Assembly: GCF_000241305.1 (NCBI RefSeq)
Contig: NZ_BAEH01000054.1
Span: forward strand, 1-64,000
Direction of reading: 5' to 3'
DNA from: Gordonia effusa NBRC 100432
GTDB lineage: Bacteria; Actinomycetota; Actinomycetes; Mycobacteriales; Mycobacteriaceae
Length of the DNA stretch: 64,000 bases
Part shown: positions 33,778 to 42,806 of the stretch, piece by piece
Layout: the number at the start of each line of letters is the position of its first letter
How positions within the stretch are numbered: position 1 is the first letter of the stretch
Position numbers and translations under genes: made by a program
The notes under the pieces: generated by a model
Databases searched by the model: none
Seen by the model: only the letters and a program-made list of their open reading frames with translations
What the model was told of the DNA's origin: nothing

Positions 33778-34239
33778 CTACTTCGCGGAGGTTGCTACCG
33801 TCGGCAACTCATGCAATGCCCGTACCAGCGGCGCCAATTCGGGTGTGCCGCAAGCTGAATCCAAGGCGGCTTCCAACGTCGCGTCATGTGTTGGCCGGGA
33901 CTGTTCCAACAACTCGCGCCCCTCATCGGTCAGTTCGGTGTAAATCCCCCGCCGGTCATCGGCACACAGGTAGCGCCTGGCGAGGTGACGCTCTTCCAGC
34001 CGGTTGACCAATCGTGTTGTGGCACTTGAACTCAACGCTGCGGCGCGGGCCAATTGCGCCATCCGCATATGCCACCCGTCCTGCCGGTTCAACGCATCGA
34101 GAACGGTGTATTCGACGACGGACAGTCGATGCTCACGCTGCAGAGCGCGTTCAAGCTCAGTGTCCAAAAAGCCGTGCAAGGCCGCGAGCGTGCGCCAGCC
34201 CTGGGACCGAATCTCCACTGCATCGTCGGCAATACTCAT
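33778..34239 (-). CDS. MarR family transcriptional regulator
   Basis: A 153-residue winged-helix regulator: HTH region MAQLARAAALSSSATTRLVN and wing RRYLCADDRRGIYTELTDEG are clear. It diverges from an MFS drug-exporter-like gene across about 100 bases containing a perfect 10-bp inverted repeat, the classic arrangement of a MarR repressor controlling an efflux pump. It may also drive pdxK downstream by read-through. The inducer is unknown. Confidence 0.9.
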   Translation of the reverse strand: MSIADDAVEIRSQGWRTLAALHGFLDTELERALQREHRLSVVEYTVLDALNRQDGWHMRMAQLARAAALSSSATTRLVNRLEERHLARRYLCADDRRGIYTELTDEGRELLEQSRPTHDATLEAALDSACGTPELAPLVRALHELPTVATSAK

Positions 34240-34291
34240 GCGTCAATGCTACCAGCTTGCGCTTCTAGCCAGCGCGTGCAAGTATTTACAA

Positions 34292-34316
34292 CGCGTCTGC
34301 AACTAATGCAGACGCG
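34292..34316. promoter_or_regulatory. probable MarR operator for the MFS gene
   Basis: CGCGTCTGCA-actaa-TGCAGACGCG, a perfect 10-bp inverted repeat, lies 27 bases before the MFS start codon and 53 bases before the MarR start codon. A partial copy (GCGCGTGCAAGTATTTACA) lies just to the left. It fits a MarR dimer site that blocks both promoters. Confidence 0.75.
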
Positions 34317-34343
34317 CTATATCTTGTCACGAAAGGATGAGCA

Positions 34344-35537
34344 ATGCCTATCGGCCTCCTCGCCCTCGCCCTCGGCGGCTTTGGGATCGGACTCACCGAG
34401 TTCGTCATCATGGGTCTACTACCGGAGGTCGCCGCGGACTTCGGCGTCACCGAATCGGTTGCCGGGTACTTGATTTCGGGATACGCGCTGTCCGTAGCGA
34501 TCGGCGGAGTCGCCCTCACCGCGGCCGTCATCCGCTTTGACCGCAAACGTGTGTTGATGGCGCTGATGGTCCTGTTCATCGGCGGCAATCTGCTGTCAGC
34601 CTTGTCGGTGAACTATGAGATGTTGCTCGGCGGTCGTATCCTGGCCGCGCTATGCCACGGCGCGTTCTTCGGCATTGGTGCAGTGGTCGCGGCGGACATG
34701 GTCGCCCCCGCTAAGCGCGCCGGTGCGATAGCCATGATGTTCGCCGGATTGACCATCGCCAACGTCCTCGGTGTTCCCTTCGGGACTTTCCTCGGCCAGC
34801 AACTGGGCTGGCGTTCGACGTTCTGGGCGATCACAGTTATCGGCGTGATCGCTCTCGTCGGTATTGCGATCCTGGTGCCCGACACCAGAACTGGCGACGA
34901 TGCCGCGACGCCGAGTCTGCGGACCGAGATCACCGCGTTCCGTTCGCCGCAGGTCTGGTTCTCCATCGTCATCACGATCCTAGGCTTCGGTGGGATGTTC
35001 GGCGCCTTCACCTATATCGCCTATACCCTCACCGATGTCTCCGGATTCGCCTCGTCTACCGTGCCGTGGCTACTCGTCCTGTTTGGTGCGGGCCTGTTCA
35101 TCGGCAACTACTTCGGAGGCAAGGCGGCTGACCGCGCGTTGTCGACGACACTGATCGCAATCCTCGCCACGTTGACGGTAGTACTGGTCGTCTTCGCGAT
35201 CACCGCAGGCAGCCAGATCATGACCATCATGTCGCTAATTCTTATGGGCGCCTTCGGATTTGCCACTGTCCCTGGCCTGCAAATGCGAATCATGAACTAC
35301 GCATCGACCGCCCCCACCCTCGCGTCAGGTGCCAACATCGCAGCGTTCAACGTCGGAAACGCGTTGGGTGCGTGGGTCGGTGGCCTGACCATCGGCGCTG
35401 GCCTTGGTTATACCTCACCGATCTGGGCCGGTGCCGCAATCACCCTGTTGGGTCTGTTGGTGCTGCTGTTCGCGACCAGCCGTCGTCAGCAAAACGCCCA
35501 TATCGACGACGACAGCACTGCACTCGCGCTCCACTGA
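34344..35537 (+). CDS. MFS transporter, DHA1 drug:H+ antiporter type
   Basis: A 397-residue 12-helix carrier. The motifs LPEVAADFGVTESVAGYLIS (end of TM1), ALTAAVIRFDRKRVLM (loop 2-3) and GVPFGTFLGQQLGWRSTFW (motif C/TM5 region) place it with AraJ/CmlR-like exporters of sugars or antibiotics. Length is typical. AAAGGAT lies about 8 bases before the ATG. It is paired with a divergent MarR gene and operator, so it should be induced by its substrate. It is followed by a nested hairpin shared with the convergent acyl-CoA ligase gene. Confidence 0.93.
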   Translation: MPIGLLALALGGFGIGLTEFVIMGLLPEVAADFGVTESVAGYLISGYALSVAIGGVALTAAVIRFDRKRVLMALMVLFIGGNLLSALSVNYEMLLGGRILAALCHGAFFGIGAVVAADMVAPAKRAGAIAMMFAGLTIANVLGVPFGTFLGQQLGWRSTFWAITVIGVIALVGIAILVPDTRTGDDAATPSLRTEITAFRSPQVWFSIVITILGFGGMFGAFTYIAYTLTDVSGFASSTVPWLLVLFGAGLFIGNYFGGKAADRALSTTLIAILATLTVVLVVFAITAGSQIMTIMSLILMGAFGFATVPGLQMRIMNYASTAPTLASGANIAAFNVGNALGAWVGGLTIGAGLGYTSPIWAGAAITLLGLLVLLFATSRRQQNAHIDDDSTALALH

Positions 35538-35549
35538 CATCGGGCCAAC

Positions 35550-35622
35550 CCAAAATTCTGGCAACTGTTCTCCCCGCGAGGGCAACTTGCCCTTGAGGAG
35601 AGGGCAAAATCCAGAATTTTGG
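35550..35622. terminator. nested double hairpin between convergent genes
   Basis: Outer arms CCAAAATTCTGG (35550-35561) and CCAGAATTTTGG (35611-35622) are exact complements, with an A-run on the left and T-run on the right. The inner stem is GAGGGCAA-c-TTGCCCTT, flanked by CTCC/GGAG. It sits between the MFS gene and the convergent ligase gene, so it should terminate both. Confidence 0.8.
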
Positions 35623-35673
35623 TAGTACGGGCGGCCGAACTACCGGAAAGGTAAGCCGCGCAACGGATTGGGT

Positions 35674-37278
35674 TCAGTCGGACAGGCCGGCATCCTTGCT
35701 TCCGTACGCATCTCGCAGCCGCGGCTTGACCACTTTGCCGCCGGCATTGCGCGGCAACTCGTCGATGATGATCAGCTCCTTCGGCTGCTTGAACCGAGCC
35801 AGATTCTCGTCGAGGTACGGTTTCAGATCCTCGAGGGACAGTGTGTCAACACCGTCGAGCACGACTATCGCGACCGGTACCTCACCCCACTTATGGTGTG
35901 CGCGACCAATAATCGCGGCCTCTTTGATCGCCGGATGCCCGAACAGGACATTCTCTACCTCGGCGCTGTAGATATTCTCTCCGCCGGAGATGATCATGTC
36001 CTTCGCGCGGTCGACGACGTAGAGGAATCCCTCGTCATCTTCTCGAACCAAGTCCCCCGAATGAAACCATCCGCCACGGAACGCATCCGCGGTCTCCTGC
36101 GGTTTGCGCCAGTACCCTTTCATCAGATTCGGTCCGCGATAGACGATTTCACCGATCTCGCCGGGCTTCACGTCGTTCATTAACGGGTCGACGATGCGGG
36201 CGGTAACCGACGGCACGACTTTTCCGATCGAACCCATCTTGCGCTGTGCGTCACGCCCGTCGAGCAAGCAGGTCACTGGCGACATTTCGGTCTGTCCGAA
36301 CGCGGTCATATTCGACGCCGTCGGAAAGTTCTCATTCATCGCGCTTAGCACCGAATGAGACGCCGGCGCTGCTCCCCAACTTATGTTGCGCAACTTGAGA
36401 TTTCGAGGTCGCCGTTGCGCGGCCGCACATACCGCCTGCCATTGGGCCGGCACCATGAACACCGACGTCGTACCTTCTCGCTCCAAGGTGTCGAGCATGG
36501 TGTCTGCGTCGAAAGCGCCCAGTGGATGGATCACCGCGGATGCTCCGAGATAGAAGACCGGCGCGAACGCCGCGATCCCCGCGATATGAAAAAGCGGCGG
36601 AACAACCGAAGCGACGTCGCCGCGGCGGTGTTCGGTCGCGCTGATCGTGGTCATCGCCTGAGCTTGCACATTCGTGTGAGTGAGCATGGCGCCCTTGGGG
36701 TTTCCGGTTGTCCCAGAGGTGTACATGATGAGGGCGACTGTCTCTTCGGGAACATCTATTTCCGGTAGGTCCGAACTGTCTTCGGTGACTAGGCTCTGGT
36801 AGTCGAGGTGCGCGGGGTCATCGGTGCCGCCGTCTACGACGATGATCGTCTCGATTGTTCCCGTTGATGCCGCAACCGCGTCGGCGAGCGGCGTCAGCAG
36901 TTGCTCGGTCAATAGCACCCTCGCCCCACTATCGGCGACCAGATAGGCCACTTCAGCCGGACTCATGCGGATGTTGACCGGCACCGGGATGGCGCCGATG
37001 AGATTGGCCCCCAGTACTGCTTCGATATATTCGGTCCGGTTGAGTAACGCCATCAACACCCGGTCGCCGAATCTGACTCCCCGGCGATGTAGTGCCGCTG
37101 CGAAGCCGCGCGACCGCGTATCGAGCTCGCGCCACGACGTCGCGTGGTCTAGATATTTGATGGCAACTTCGTCGGGCTTCATGAACGAATGCCTACGTAC
37201 CTGGTTGTTCCAATGATTGCGGCGCGAACGGAGCGGTTCGGTTGCCAGGTCATTCGTCGAGTCGATGGGAGCGGTCAT
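35674..37278 (-). CDS. fatty acyl-CoA synthetase (AMP-forming)
   Basis: A 534-residue adenylate-forming ligase of the FadD group. It carries the P-loop-like motif YTSGTTGNPKGAMLTH, the AFGQTEMSPVTC adenine motif (A8-type), the HSGDLVREDDEGF motif and the late catalytic Lys in NAGGKVVKPRL. It activates a carboxylic acid, probably a medium- or long-chain fatty acid, with ATP to acyl-AMP and then acyl-CoA in the cytoplasm. Chain-length specificity cannot be read. It diverges from the rhodanese gene and stands alone otherwise. Confidence 0.95.
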   Translation of the reverse strand: MTAPIDSTNDLATEPLRSRRNHWNNQVRRHSFMKPDEVAIKYLDHATSWRELDTRSRGFAAALHRRGVRFGDRVLMALLNRTEYIEAVLGANLIGAIPVPVNIRMSPAEVAYLVADSGARVLLTEQLLTPLADAVAASTGTIETIIVVDGGTDDPAHLDYQSLVTEDSSDLPEIDVPEETVALIMYTSGTTGNPKGAMLTHTNVQAQAMTTISATEHRRGDVASVVPPLFHIAGIAAFAPVFYLGASAVIHPLGAFDADTMLDTLEREGTTSVFMVPAQWQAVCAAAQRRPRNLKLRNISWGAAPASHSVLSAMNENFPTASNMTAFGQTEMSPVTCLLDGRDAQRKMGSIGKVVPSVTARIVDPLMNDVKPGEIGEIVYRGPNLMKGYWRKPQETADAFRGGWFHSGDLVREDDEGFLYVVDRAKDMIISGGENIYSAEVENVLFGHPAIKEAAIIGRAHHKWGEVPVAIVVLDGVDTLSLEDLKPYLDENLARFKQPKELIIIDELPRNAGGKVVKPRLRDAYGSKDAGLSD

Positions 37279-37431
37279 CGAAGATTCTCCTTCACGTCGT
37301 TCGCGAGGTATCTAACCGGAGCGGCTACGGTTGCGAGGGTAGTCTGCGAGCATGTCCGACAGGCCGCCTTTCAGTCCAACGGTGGCTTTGCTCGCGATCG
37401 CACTCCCCCAGCGTCTCGCACCGGCAGCCTC

Positions 37432-37761
37432 ATGAGTTTTCGCCACTACCTCCGTCGGCCACCGGCGGTGAGCGCAGCCGACGCTCTTGCGCTGGTAGCG
37501 CAGGGAGCGCTCGTCATCGACGTACGCCGTGACTTCGAATGGAATCGAGTCCATATTCCGGGCGCCGTACATATGCCACTGGAGGTACTGCCCACCCGGT
37601 GCCTCGAGCTGCCCGACGATCGGCTTCTCATCGCGTTCTGTACTGGCGGCATCCGATCCGCGGGCGCCGCGAACTTGTTGGTGGAGAACGGATTCGATGC
37701 AGTGAATATGAGCGGCGGGCTGATCCATTGGCGATCGGCGGGCGGGTCGCTCACCGACTGA
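37432..37761 (+). CDS. rhodanese-like protein
   Basis: A 109-residue single-domain rhodanese. LVIDVRRDFEWNRVHIPGAV is the family entry motif and FCTGGIRSAGAANLL the active-site loop, with Cys in CTGGIRS. It would move sulfane sulfur between thiols or act as a sulfur carrier in the cytoplasm. The ATG at 37432 is chosen, as upstream in-frame extension is Arg-rich and lacks similarity. It is followed on the same strand, 54 bases later, by a small ORF and the DUF4189 gene. Confidence 0.88.
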   Translation: MSFRHYLRRPPAVSAADALALVAQGALVIDVRRDFEWNRVHIPGAVHMPLEVLPTRCLELPDDRLLIAFCTGGIRSAGAANLLVENGFDAVNMSGGLIHWRSAGGSLTD

Positions 37762-37815
37762 CTCAGCGCGGCAATATCGTTGGACTAATCTAGCGTTGGG
37801 CCCGAAGGAGCAACT

Positions 37816-37902
37816 GTGATCGATCACGAAGTGAAGCTGGTCTTGTCGACCAGGATGAATCTAAAACTCCGCGCGGCGGCGCTCGACAGCCGGGACCACT
37901 GA
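37816..37902 (+). CDS. short upstream ORF (28 codons), possible leader peptide
   Basis: GTG at 37816 has AAGGAG 5 bases upstream, the best ribosome binding site in this stretch. It encodes VIDHEVKLVLSTRMNLKLRA plus eight more residues and stops at TGA 37900-37902, two bases before the ATG of the DUF4189 gene (37905). The downstream ATG has no clear ribosome binding site of its own, so its translation may depend on this ORF. Function as a peptide is unknown. Confidence 0.45.
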   Translation: MIDHEVKLVLSTRMNLKLRAAALDSRDH

Positions 37903-37904
37903 CG

Positions 37905-38627
37905 ATGTCGTATTACCCCGGGCAGTCGCCCTCCCCCGACAATCAGCCGAACAGTCAATGGCCGGGAAATCCGGGCAATCAACCCCAGCAGCCGGGCCCT
38001 CAGTTCGGCACCAATCCCTATGGAGCGCCCCAATACCCCGGTGGGCCCCAATATCCAGGCGCGCCACAGTTTCCGGGCGGGCCGGGCAATCCGCCGCCGC
38101 GCCCCGGAATGTCCACCGGCGTCATCATCGCTATCGCAGCGGTGGTGGTCGTGGTGGTACTGGGGATCGTTGGCGCAATCGCCGTACTCGTGAACCGGGG
38201 CCATGACGACGACGCCACGCCGTTGGCATCGGGATCATCGACGTCGACGACAACGACCACGGACTATTCGAGCTACTCGACTACCGAAACCACAACAAGC
38301 ACGACCACCACCGTTGCCCCGCCGATAACCTATTTCGGCGCGATCGCGATCTCGCGTGATACCGGAAGCGTCGGCTACTCGATAAACAATCGGAGCCAGG
38401 GCGCAGCTGACACCGCAGCACTTGGCCAATGCGCGGACGCCACATGCCAGGTGGTGAGCCGCTTCTACAACGGGTGTGGCGCGGTTGCCCAATCGCAGGC
38501 AAATCTCTACTGGGGCTGGGGGTGGGCGTCGACCCGGCAAGAGGCGATCAACCAAGCGATTTCACATGTACAAGGCGCACAACCGAAGTTGTTGACTGTC
38601 CAATGCACCCTCAACGCGGGCGGCTGA
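37905..38627 (+). CDS. membrane-anchored DUF4189 protein with Pro/Gly-rich N-terminus
   Basis: A 240-residue protein: an N-terminal 65 residues of Pro/Gly/Gln/Tyr repeats (QYPGGPQYPGAPQFPGG), one transmembrane helix (about residues 70-95, rich in Val/Ile/Ala), a Ser/Thr-only linker of about 40 residues, then a C-terminal DUF4189 domain (about 145-235) with YFGAIAISRDTGSVGYSIN and several Cys. The topology is Pro-rich cytoplasmic tail inside, DUF4189 outside. Such proteins are common in Mycobacteriales with unknown role. Translation seems coupled to the short ORF just upstream. Confidence 0.82.
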   Translation: MSYYPGQSPSPDNQPNSQWPGNPGNQPQQPGPQFGTNPYGAPQYPGGPQYPGAPQFPGGPGNPPPRPGMSTGVIIAIAAVVVVVVLGIVGAIAVLVNRGHDDDATPLASGSSTSTTTTTDYSSYSTTETTTSTTTTVAPPITYFGAIAISRDTGSVGYSINNRSQGAADTAALGQCADATCQVVSRFYNGCGAVAQSQANLYWGWGWASTRQEAINQAISHVQGAQPKLLTVQCTLNAGG

Positions 38628-38633
38628 CAGACG

Positions 38634-39707
38634 TCAGTAGACACGCACGGCACTGGCTTTGACGGCCAGCCACACGTGAGAACCTACTCCGATTCGCAAC
38701 TGCGCCAATGCTTCCCGTGTCAATTCGGCGCTCATTTCCTGATCGGCGAATTCGGCACGGAGCAAGAATCGATCCCCCTGCGGAACGACCTGCGAGACGG
38801 TGGTGCGGTAGACGTTGCGGAAACTCGCATCGGTCGGTTCCGACGTAGCCACCACCACGGCGTCGGGTCCGAATACGGCGGTCGCACTCGTGTTGACGCG
38901 CACCGGTTCGGCCGCGAACCCGGCGACTGAGACTCCCGGCCCGACCACCGCCGCGCCGTCCCAGACTCCGGACACCAGATTCAGCCCGGCCAGACTTGCG
39001 GCAAACGAGTTCGCCGGTCGATGTAGTACATCTGGTACCGGCCCGCGGTCGGCCACCCGGCCGTTGTCGAATACCAGAGCGTCGTCGGCGAGTGTTACCA
39101 CGTCAACGACGTCATGCGTAACCATGATTGTCGTCTGCTCACGCGCGGCGAGGAGGTCGCGCAATAGGGCTCGCAGCCGCCCCGCGACGTCCACGTCGAG
39201 CGCACGGAATGGTTCGTCCAACAACAAGATTCGTGGCTGCGCGGCCAACGCCCGCGCGATCGCGACACGCTGGGCCTGCCCGCCGGACAGCTGGGAGGGC
39301 TTGCGGTCGGCGAGGTCTGCCACTTCACAGGCATGTAGCCAGCTGGCTATAAGATCGTTCACCTGTGTTTTCGATAGTCGCTGAGCGCGGGGCGCGAACG
39401 CCACGTTGTCCGCGACGCTCAGATGCGGGAAGAGGCGTGCGTCCTGGCTCAGCAGGGCAACATTTCGGCGATGCGGGGGCACTGCCAGTCCAGGGCCCGA
39501 CAGAATGTCGTCGCCGACAGCCACGCTGGCGACATCCGCGCGCAATAGCCCGGCCAGCGCGCGCAGCAGCGTCGTCTTTCCCGCACCATTTGGGCCAACA
39601 ACGGCCGTCGTCCGGCCGCCAGCGAAGGTGTGCTCCAAGTGGAGCCGCGGCAGGCGATTCTCAATCCGCACAACCACATCCGCGGTATCGGTGGTGGTGA
39701 CCGTCAT
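38634..39707 (-). CDS. modC: molybdate ABC transporter ATP-binding protein
   Basis: A 357-residue ABC ATPase: Walker A GPNGAGKTT (near residue 38), signature LSGGQAQRVAIARAL, Walker B ILLLDEPF and the H-loop MVTHD. The C-terminal 130 residues carry a Mop/TOBE-type domain (VSGVWDGAAVVGPG to VWLAVKASAVRVY), typical of ModC, which binds molybdate and can inhibit transport. It is the last gene of the mod operon and overlaps modB by 4 bases (ATGA). Confidence 0.92.
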   Translation of the reverse strand: MTVTTTDTADVVVRIENRLPRLHLEHTFAGGRTTAVVGPNGAGKTTLLRALAGLLRADVASVAVGDDILSGPGLAVPPHRRNVALLSQDARLFPHLSVADNVAFAPRAQRLSKTQVNDLIASWLHACEVADLADRKPSQLSGGQAQRVAIARALAAQPRILLLDEPFRALDVDVAGRLRALLRDLLAAREQTTIMVTHDVVDVVTLADDALVFDNGRVADRGPVPDVLHRPANSFAASLAGLNLVSGVWDGAAVVGPGVSVAGFAAEPVRVNTSATAVFGPDAVVVATSEPTDASFRNVYRTTVSQVVPQGDRFLLRAEFADQEMSAELTREALAQLRIGVGSHVWLAVKASAVRVY

Positions 39708-40525
39708 AGCATTCCCCGGCCGATGCGGCGGCGAGTATGAACCGCGACCACGACGATCAGCGACAGCAGGACAAGCACTAACGACAGTGGAATGGCCGAC
39801 TGCGGATCGTCGATCTCCGCCATGTAGATCGCCAGCGGGGCGGTCTGAGTGGTGCCCGGCGCATTACCGGCGAACGTGATCGTGGCGCCGAACTCTCCCA
39901 ACGCTCGCGCGAATGCCAGCACAACGCCCGCGAGCAACGATGGCGCGATCAACGGAATCGTCACGCGCGCCAACGTACGCGACGGGCTGGCACCCAATGT
40001 CGCCGAGACCTCCTCATACTTGGTCCCGGCGACTCGCAGCGCACCTTCAACGCTGATCACCAAAAACGGAAGTGCCACAAAGGTTTGCGCGAGCACGACG
40101 GCCGTCGAAGTGAACGCGATGTCGATGCCCGCTGAGCGCAGCGGCTGGCCGATCATCCCCATCCGGCCGAAGGTGTAGAGCAACGCGATACCGCCGACAA
40201 CCGGCGGTAATACCAACGGCAGCAACACAAGTGAGCGAAGCACACGCGTGATCACTCCGTCGTGGCGGGCGAAGGTCACCGCCATCGGCACACCGAGCAC
40301 CACGCAGAGAATCGTCGACAACGTGGCGGTACGTAGCGACAACAGGAGCGCCTCACGCGATGACTCCGACCACACCTGACTGAGAAACTGGTCCCACGGC
40401 GTCTGCGACACCAGTGCGATCGGCGGCACGACAATGAGCGCCACCCCTGCCGCCGCTGGTAGATACAACCATCCGGGCAGGCCCGTGGCAGAGCGAAATC
40501 GCAACCCGCCCAGGGCTTTCGGCAT
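39704..40525 (-). CDS. modB: molybdate ABC transporter permease
   Basis: A 273-residue inner-membrane permease with about six hydrophobic segments. The EAA loop region is seen in YEEVSATLGASPSRTLARVTIP, which contacts ModC. FLVISVEGALRVAG and LGEFGATITFAGNAPG are also typical of ModB. It carries molybdate inward from ModA. It overlaps modC by 4 bases and shares one base with modA (40525), so the genes are translationally coupled. Confidence 0.93.
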   Translation of the reverse strand: MPKALGGLRFRSATGLPGWLYLPAAAGVALIVVPPIALVSQTPWDQFLSQVWSESSREALLLSLRTATLSTILCVVLGVPMAVTFARHDGVITRVLRSLVLLPLVLPPVVGGIALLYTFGRMGMIGQPLRSAGIDIAFTSTAVVLAQTFVALPFLVISVEGALRVAGTKYEEVSATLGASPSRTLARVTIPLIAPSLLAGVVLAFARALGEFGATITFAGNAPGTTQTAPLAIYMAEIDDPQSAIPLSLVLVLLSLIVVVAVHTRRRIGRGML

Positions 40526-41286
40526 CAGGGCTTGCCGAAACCGGCGTCTTGCAGGACCTTCTGGCCGGCCGGACTCAGTACCGCGTCGACGAACTCTTTG
40601 CCCACTCCGTCATTGGCGCTGCCTTGCGTAACGGCGATCGGATAGGTGTTGACCACCTTCGCGAACGCGGGATCCACCACGGTAGCCACCTTGTTCCCGG
40701 CGCCCTTGGCGTCAGTCACATACACCAGCCCGGCATCGGCTTGGCCCGACGTCACCTTGGTCAGCACGGCGGTCACCGACTGCTCCTGCGAGGCGGCGCG
40801 GATGGTGATGCCGGTGTTCTTTTCGACCGTGTCGGTCGCATTGCCGCATGGCTGCGCCGACTGACACACGACTGTCGTCACGCCTACCTTGTTGAGATCG
40901 CCAATCGAGTGAATTCCCTTGGGATTTCCGGGCGCGGTAACGATGACCAGGGTGTTCGTCGCGAAGACCTTCGGATCGTTCGCCTTGTCGCCGAGCTTGG
41001 CCATATTCTTCTGATCCGCACTGGCGAACACATCGGCGGGGGCACCCTGCTTGATTTGATTGACCAGGGTCGATGAGCCGTCGAATGACAAGGTCACCTT
41101 GACACCCTGGTGAGCCTTCTCGAAATCGGCGGCAATGGTGGTGAAAGTCTTCTTCAGCGATGCCGCCGCATAGACGTTGAGGGTCGTCGGTGGGGCCGAC
41201 TCCGTCGATGCGGCGTCGTCGGTTGACGAGCATCCTGCCAGCAACAGAGCGGCCGCCACGATCGCCAAGGCGAACAGCTTTTTCAT
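40525..41286 (-). CDS. modA: molybdate ABC transporter substrate-binding lipoprotein
   Basis: A 253-residue periplasmic-type binding protein anchored as a lipoprotein. The signal ends in LLLAGCSS (lipobox Cys about residue 19). The mature part shows NVYAAASLKKTFTTIA, FSASADQKNM-like and FDGSSTLVNQIKQGAPADVF, characteristic of ModA and its molybdate-binding cleft. It captures molybdate outside the membrane and delivers it to ModBC. It overlaps the upstream regulator by 4 bases. Confidence 0.95.
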   Translation of the reverse strand: MKKLFALAIVAAALLLAGCSSTDDAASTESAPPTTLNVYAAASLKKTFTTIAADFEKAHQGVKVTLSFDGSSTLVNQIKQGAPADVFASADQKNMAKLGDKANDPKVFATNTLVIVTAPGNPKGIHSIGDLNKVGVTTVVCQSAQPCGNATDTVEKNTGITIRAASQEQSVTAVLTKVTSGQADAGLVYVTDAKGAGNKVATVVDPAFAKVVNTYPIAVTQGSANDGVGKEFVDAVLSPAGQKVLQDAGFGKP

Positions 41287-41684
41287 TTCTCGTCTCGTTT
41301 CGTCTCAACGATGACGGTTGTGGCCTTCACAACCGCTGTGGCGACCGACCCCGGTCGCAGAGACAACTCAGTTACTGCTTCGGCACTCATCAACGACGTG
41401 ATCTCGAAAGGACCACACTGCATCCGAACCTGTGCCATCACGCCGTCGACCCGAACCTCGGTAACCAACCCGGTGAACCGATTGCGCGCCGACCGCAGTA
41501 TTCCGTCGTCATCCTCCGGTGCCGCCGCGCGTTCTCGTGCCAAGTTCGCGAGTTCCGCCCCGTCGACTGATGCCGCGCCATCTTGTCCCGTCGTGGCCAG
41601 CCGCCCACTGGCGATCCATCGTCGGACAGTGTCATCACTGACACCGAGAAGTTTGGCGGCGTCTCGCACCTTGATCGCACCCAC
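41283..41684 (-). CDS. molybdate-responsive regulator, HTH plus Mop domain
   Basis: A 133-residue protein. An N-terminal excisionase/MerR-type helix-turn-helix (IKVRDAAKLLGVSDDTVRRW) is joined to a C-terminal Mop/TOBE domain (NRFTGLVTEVRVDGVMAQVR, later SLMSAEAVTELSLRPG) that should bind molybdate. This compact arrangement replaces classic ModE in actinobacteria. The start is taken as the GTG at 41684; upstream codons read antisense-like sequence. First gene of the mod operon, so it likely controls it in response to molybdate. Confidence 0.82.
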   Translation of the reverse strand: MGAIKVRDAAKLLGVSDDTVRRWIASGRLATTGQDGAASVDGAELANLARERAAAPEDDDGILRSARNRFTGLVTEVRVDGVMAQVRMQCGPFEITSLMSAEAVTELSLRPGSVATAVVKATTVIVETKRDEK

Positions 41685-41754
41685 GCGTACATGATGACCT
41701 ATGACCAGCGATTGCGTGCAATCAGGACCGAATAAACCGCGTTTGCGACTGAGG

Positions 41755-42759
41755 TTACTTCTCTGAGGTGACCAACCCATGTACAAAACGGATCTTGGTG
41801 ATCACTGCGTCGGCAAGCACAAAGGGGTACAGATCGGGTTGCCCCATCGACCTGTTGATCTGATTGAGCGACCAACTCAGTGGCAGCCACCAGTCGATGA
41901 TCTGGTCGAATCCGACGTCGCCGGAGAGGTCGCTGTCCAGTGTGGAATCTGCCGGTGCGAGCGCGAAAGCCGCGGCGGTATCGAGGGTGTCGCGGATGTG
42001 GAGGTAGTGCGCGAAAGTCTCGGCGAAGTCTTCGGCGGGATGCATCGTGGCATAGGAGGACACAAATCGGTCCTGCCATCCGGCCGGGGCGCCCTCCGAA
42101 TAGTGCCGATCAAGTGCGGCCTGATAGTCCTGCGTGGCATCGCCGAAGAGTTCGGTGAACAGTTCCTGGTCGGCATCACCGACGAGCACGGTCTGGTAGT
42201 AATGCCCGATCTCGTGTCGAAAGTGACCGAGAACCGTTCGGTAGGGCTCGGCCAATTCGACACGCATCTGTTCCCGGTGAACATCGTCGCCCTCGGCGAG
42301 GTCGAGTGTGATGAGGCCGTTCGCATGACCGGTGACGACGGGCTCCGTACCGCTCGACAGCAGGTCGAATGCGAGACCCGCGTCAGGGTCGGTATGTCGC
42401 GAGACAATCGGCAGTCCGAGTTCGACCAGTTCGAAGATCAGGCGACGCTTAGCCGTCTCGGCTTCGCCGAATTCCGCCAGCGCAACGGTGTCTTCATCGG
42501 ACGGCCGGGTTCGAGTGAGCGTGCACGATTCACACAGGCCGCCGAAATTCGACTCGTCAACCAGCCAATTGCATTGCGCTACCAGGAAATTCGCGCAGCG
42601 GACAAATGTGCGTCCGTCCACCAGAGCTTTACCGTCATCGTCGAGCACGACGATGCTCCGATCATCGAGCGACACTCCCAATGAACTCTGACAGTGCAGA
42701 CACAGACTGTTTTCAAAGACGAGTCGCTGGCCGCAGGATTTACATCGGAAGTCGCGCAT
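41755..42759 (-). CDS. putative zinc-binding metallopeptidase
   Basis: A 334-residue protein. It starts with a zinc ribbon (CKSCGQRLVFENSLCLHCQS, Cys pairs at about residues 6/9 and 20/23) and has a second Cys group in CANFLVAQCNWLVDESNFGG. In the middle lies HEIGHYYQTVL, the HExxH metalloprotease motif; downstream Glu/Asp-rich HPAEDFAETFAHYLH supplies further ligands. This matches the actinobacterial zinc-ribbon metallopeptidase (Mx) family. Cytoplasmic, no signal peptide. The target is unknown. It lies 70 bases upstream of the mod operon on the same strand. Confidence 0.85.
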   Translation of the reverse strand: MRDFRCKSCGQRLVFENSLCLHCQSSLGVSLDDRSIVVLDDDGKALVDGRTFVRCANFLVAQCNWLVDESNFGGLCESCTLTRTRPSDEDTVALAEFGEAETAKRRLIFELVELGLPIVSRHTDPDAGLAFDLLSSGTEPVVTGHANGLITLDLAEGDDVHREQMRVELAEPYRTVLGHFRHEIGHYYQTVLVGDADQELFTELFGDATQDYQAALDRHYSEGAPAGWQDRFVSSYATMHPAEDFAETFAHYLHIRDTLDTAAAFALAPADSTLDSDLSGDVGFDQIIDWWLPLSWSLNQINRSMGQPDLYPFVLADAVITKIRFVHGLVTSEK

Positions 42760-42806
42760 CGACTACAGCTTAGCGAGTTAGCGCCGGCTCGCCAGTCGAG
42801 GTGTGG

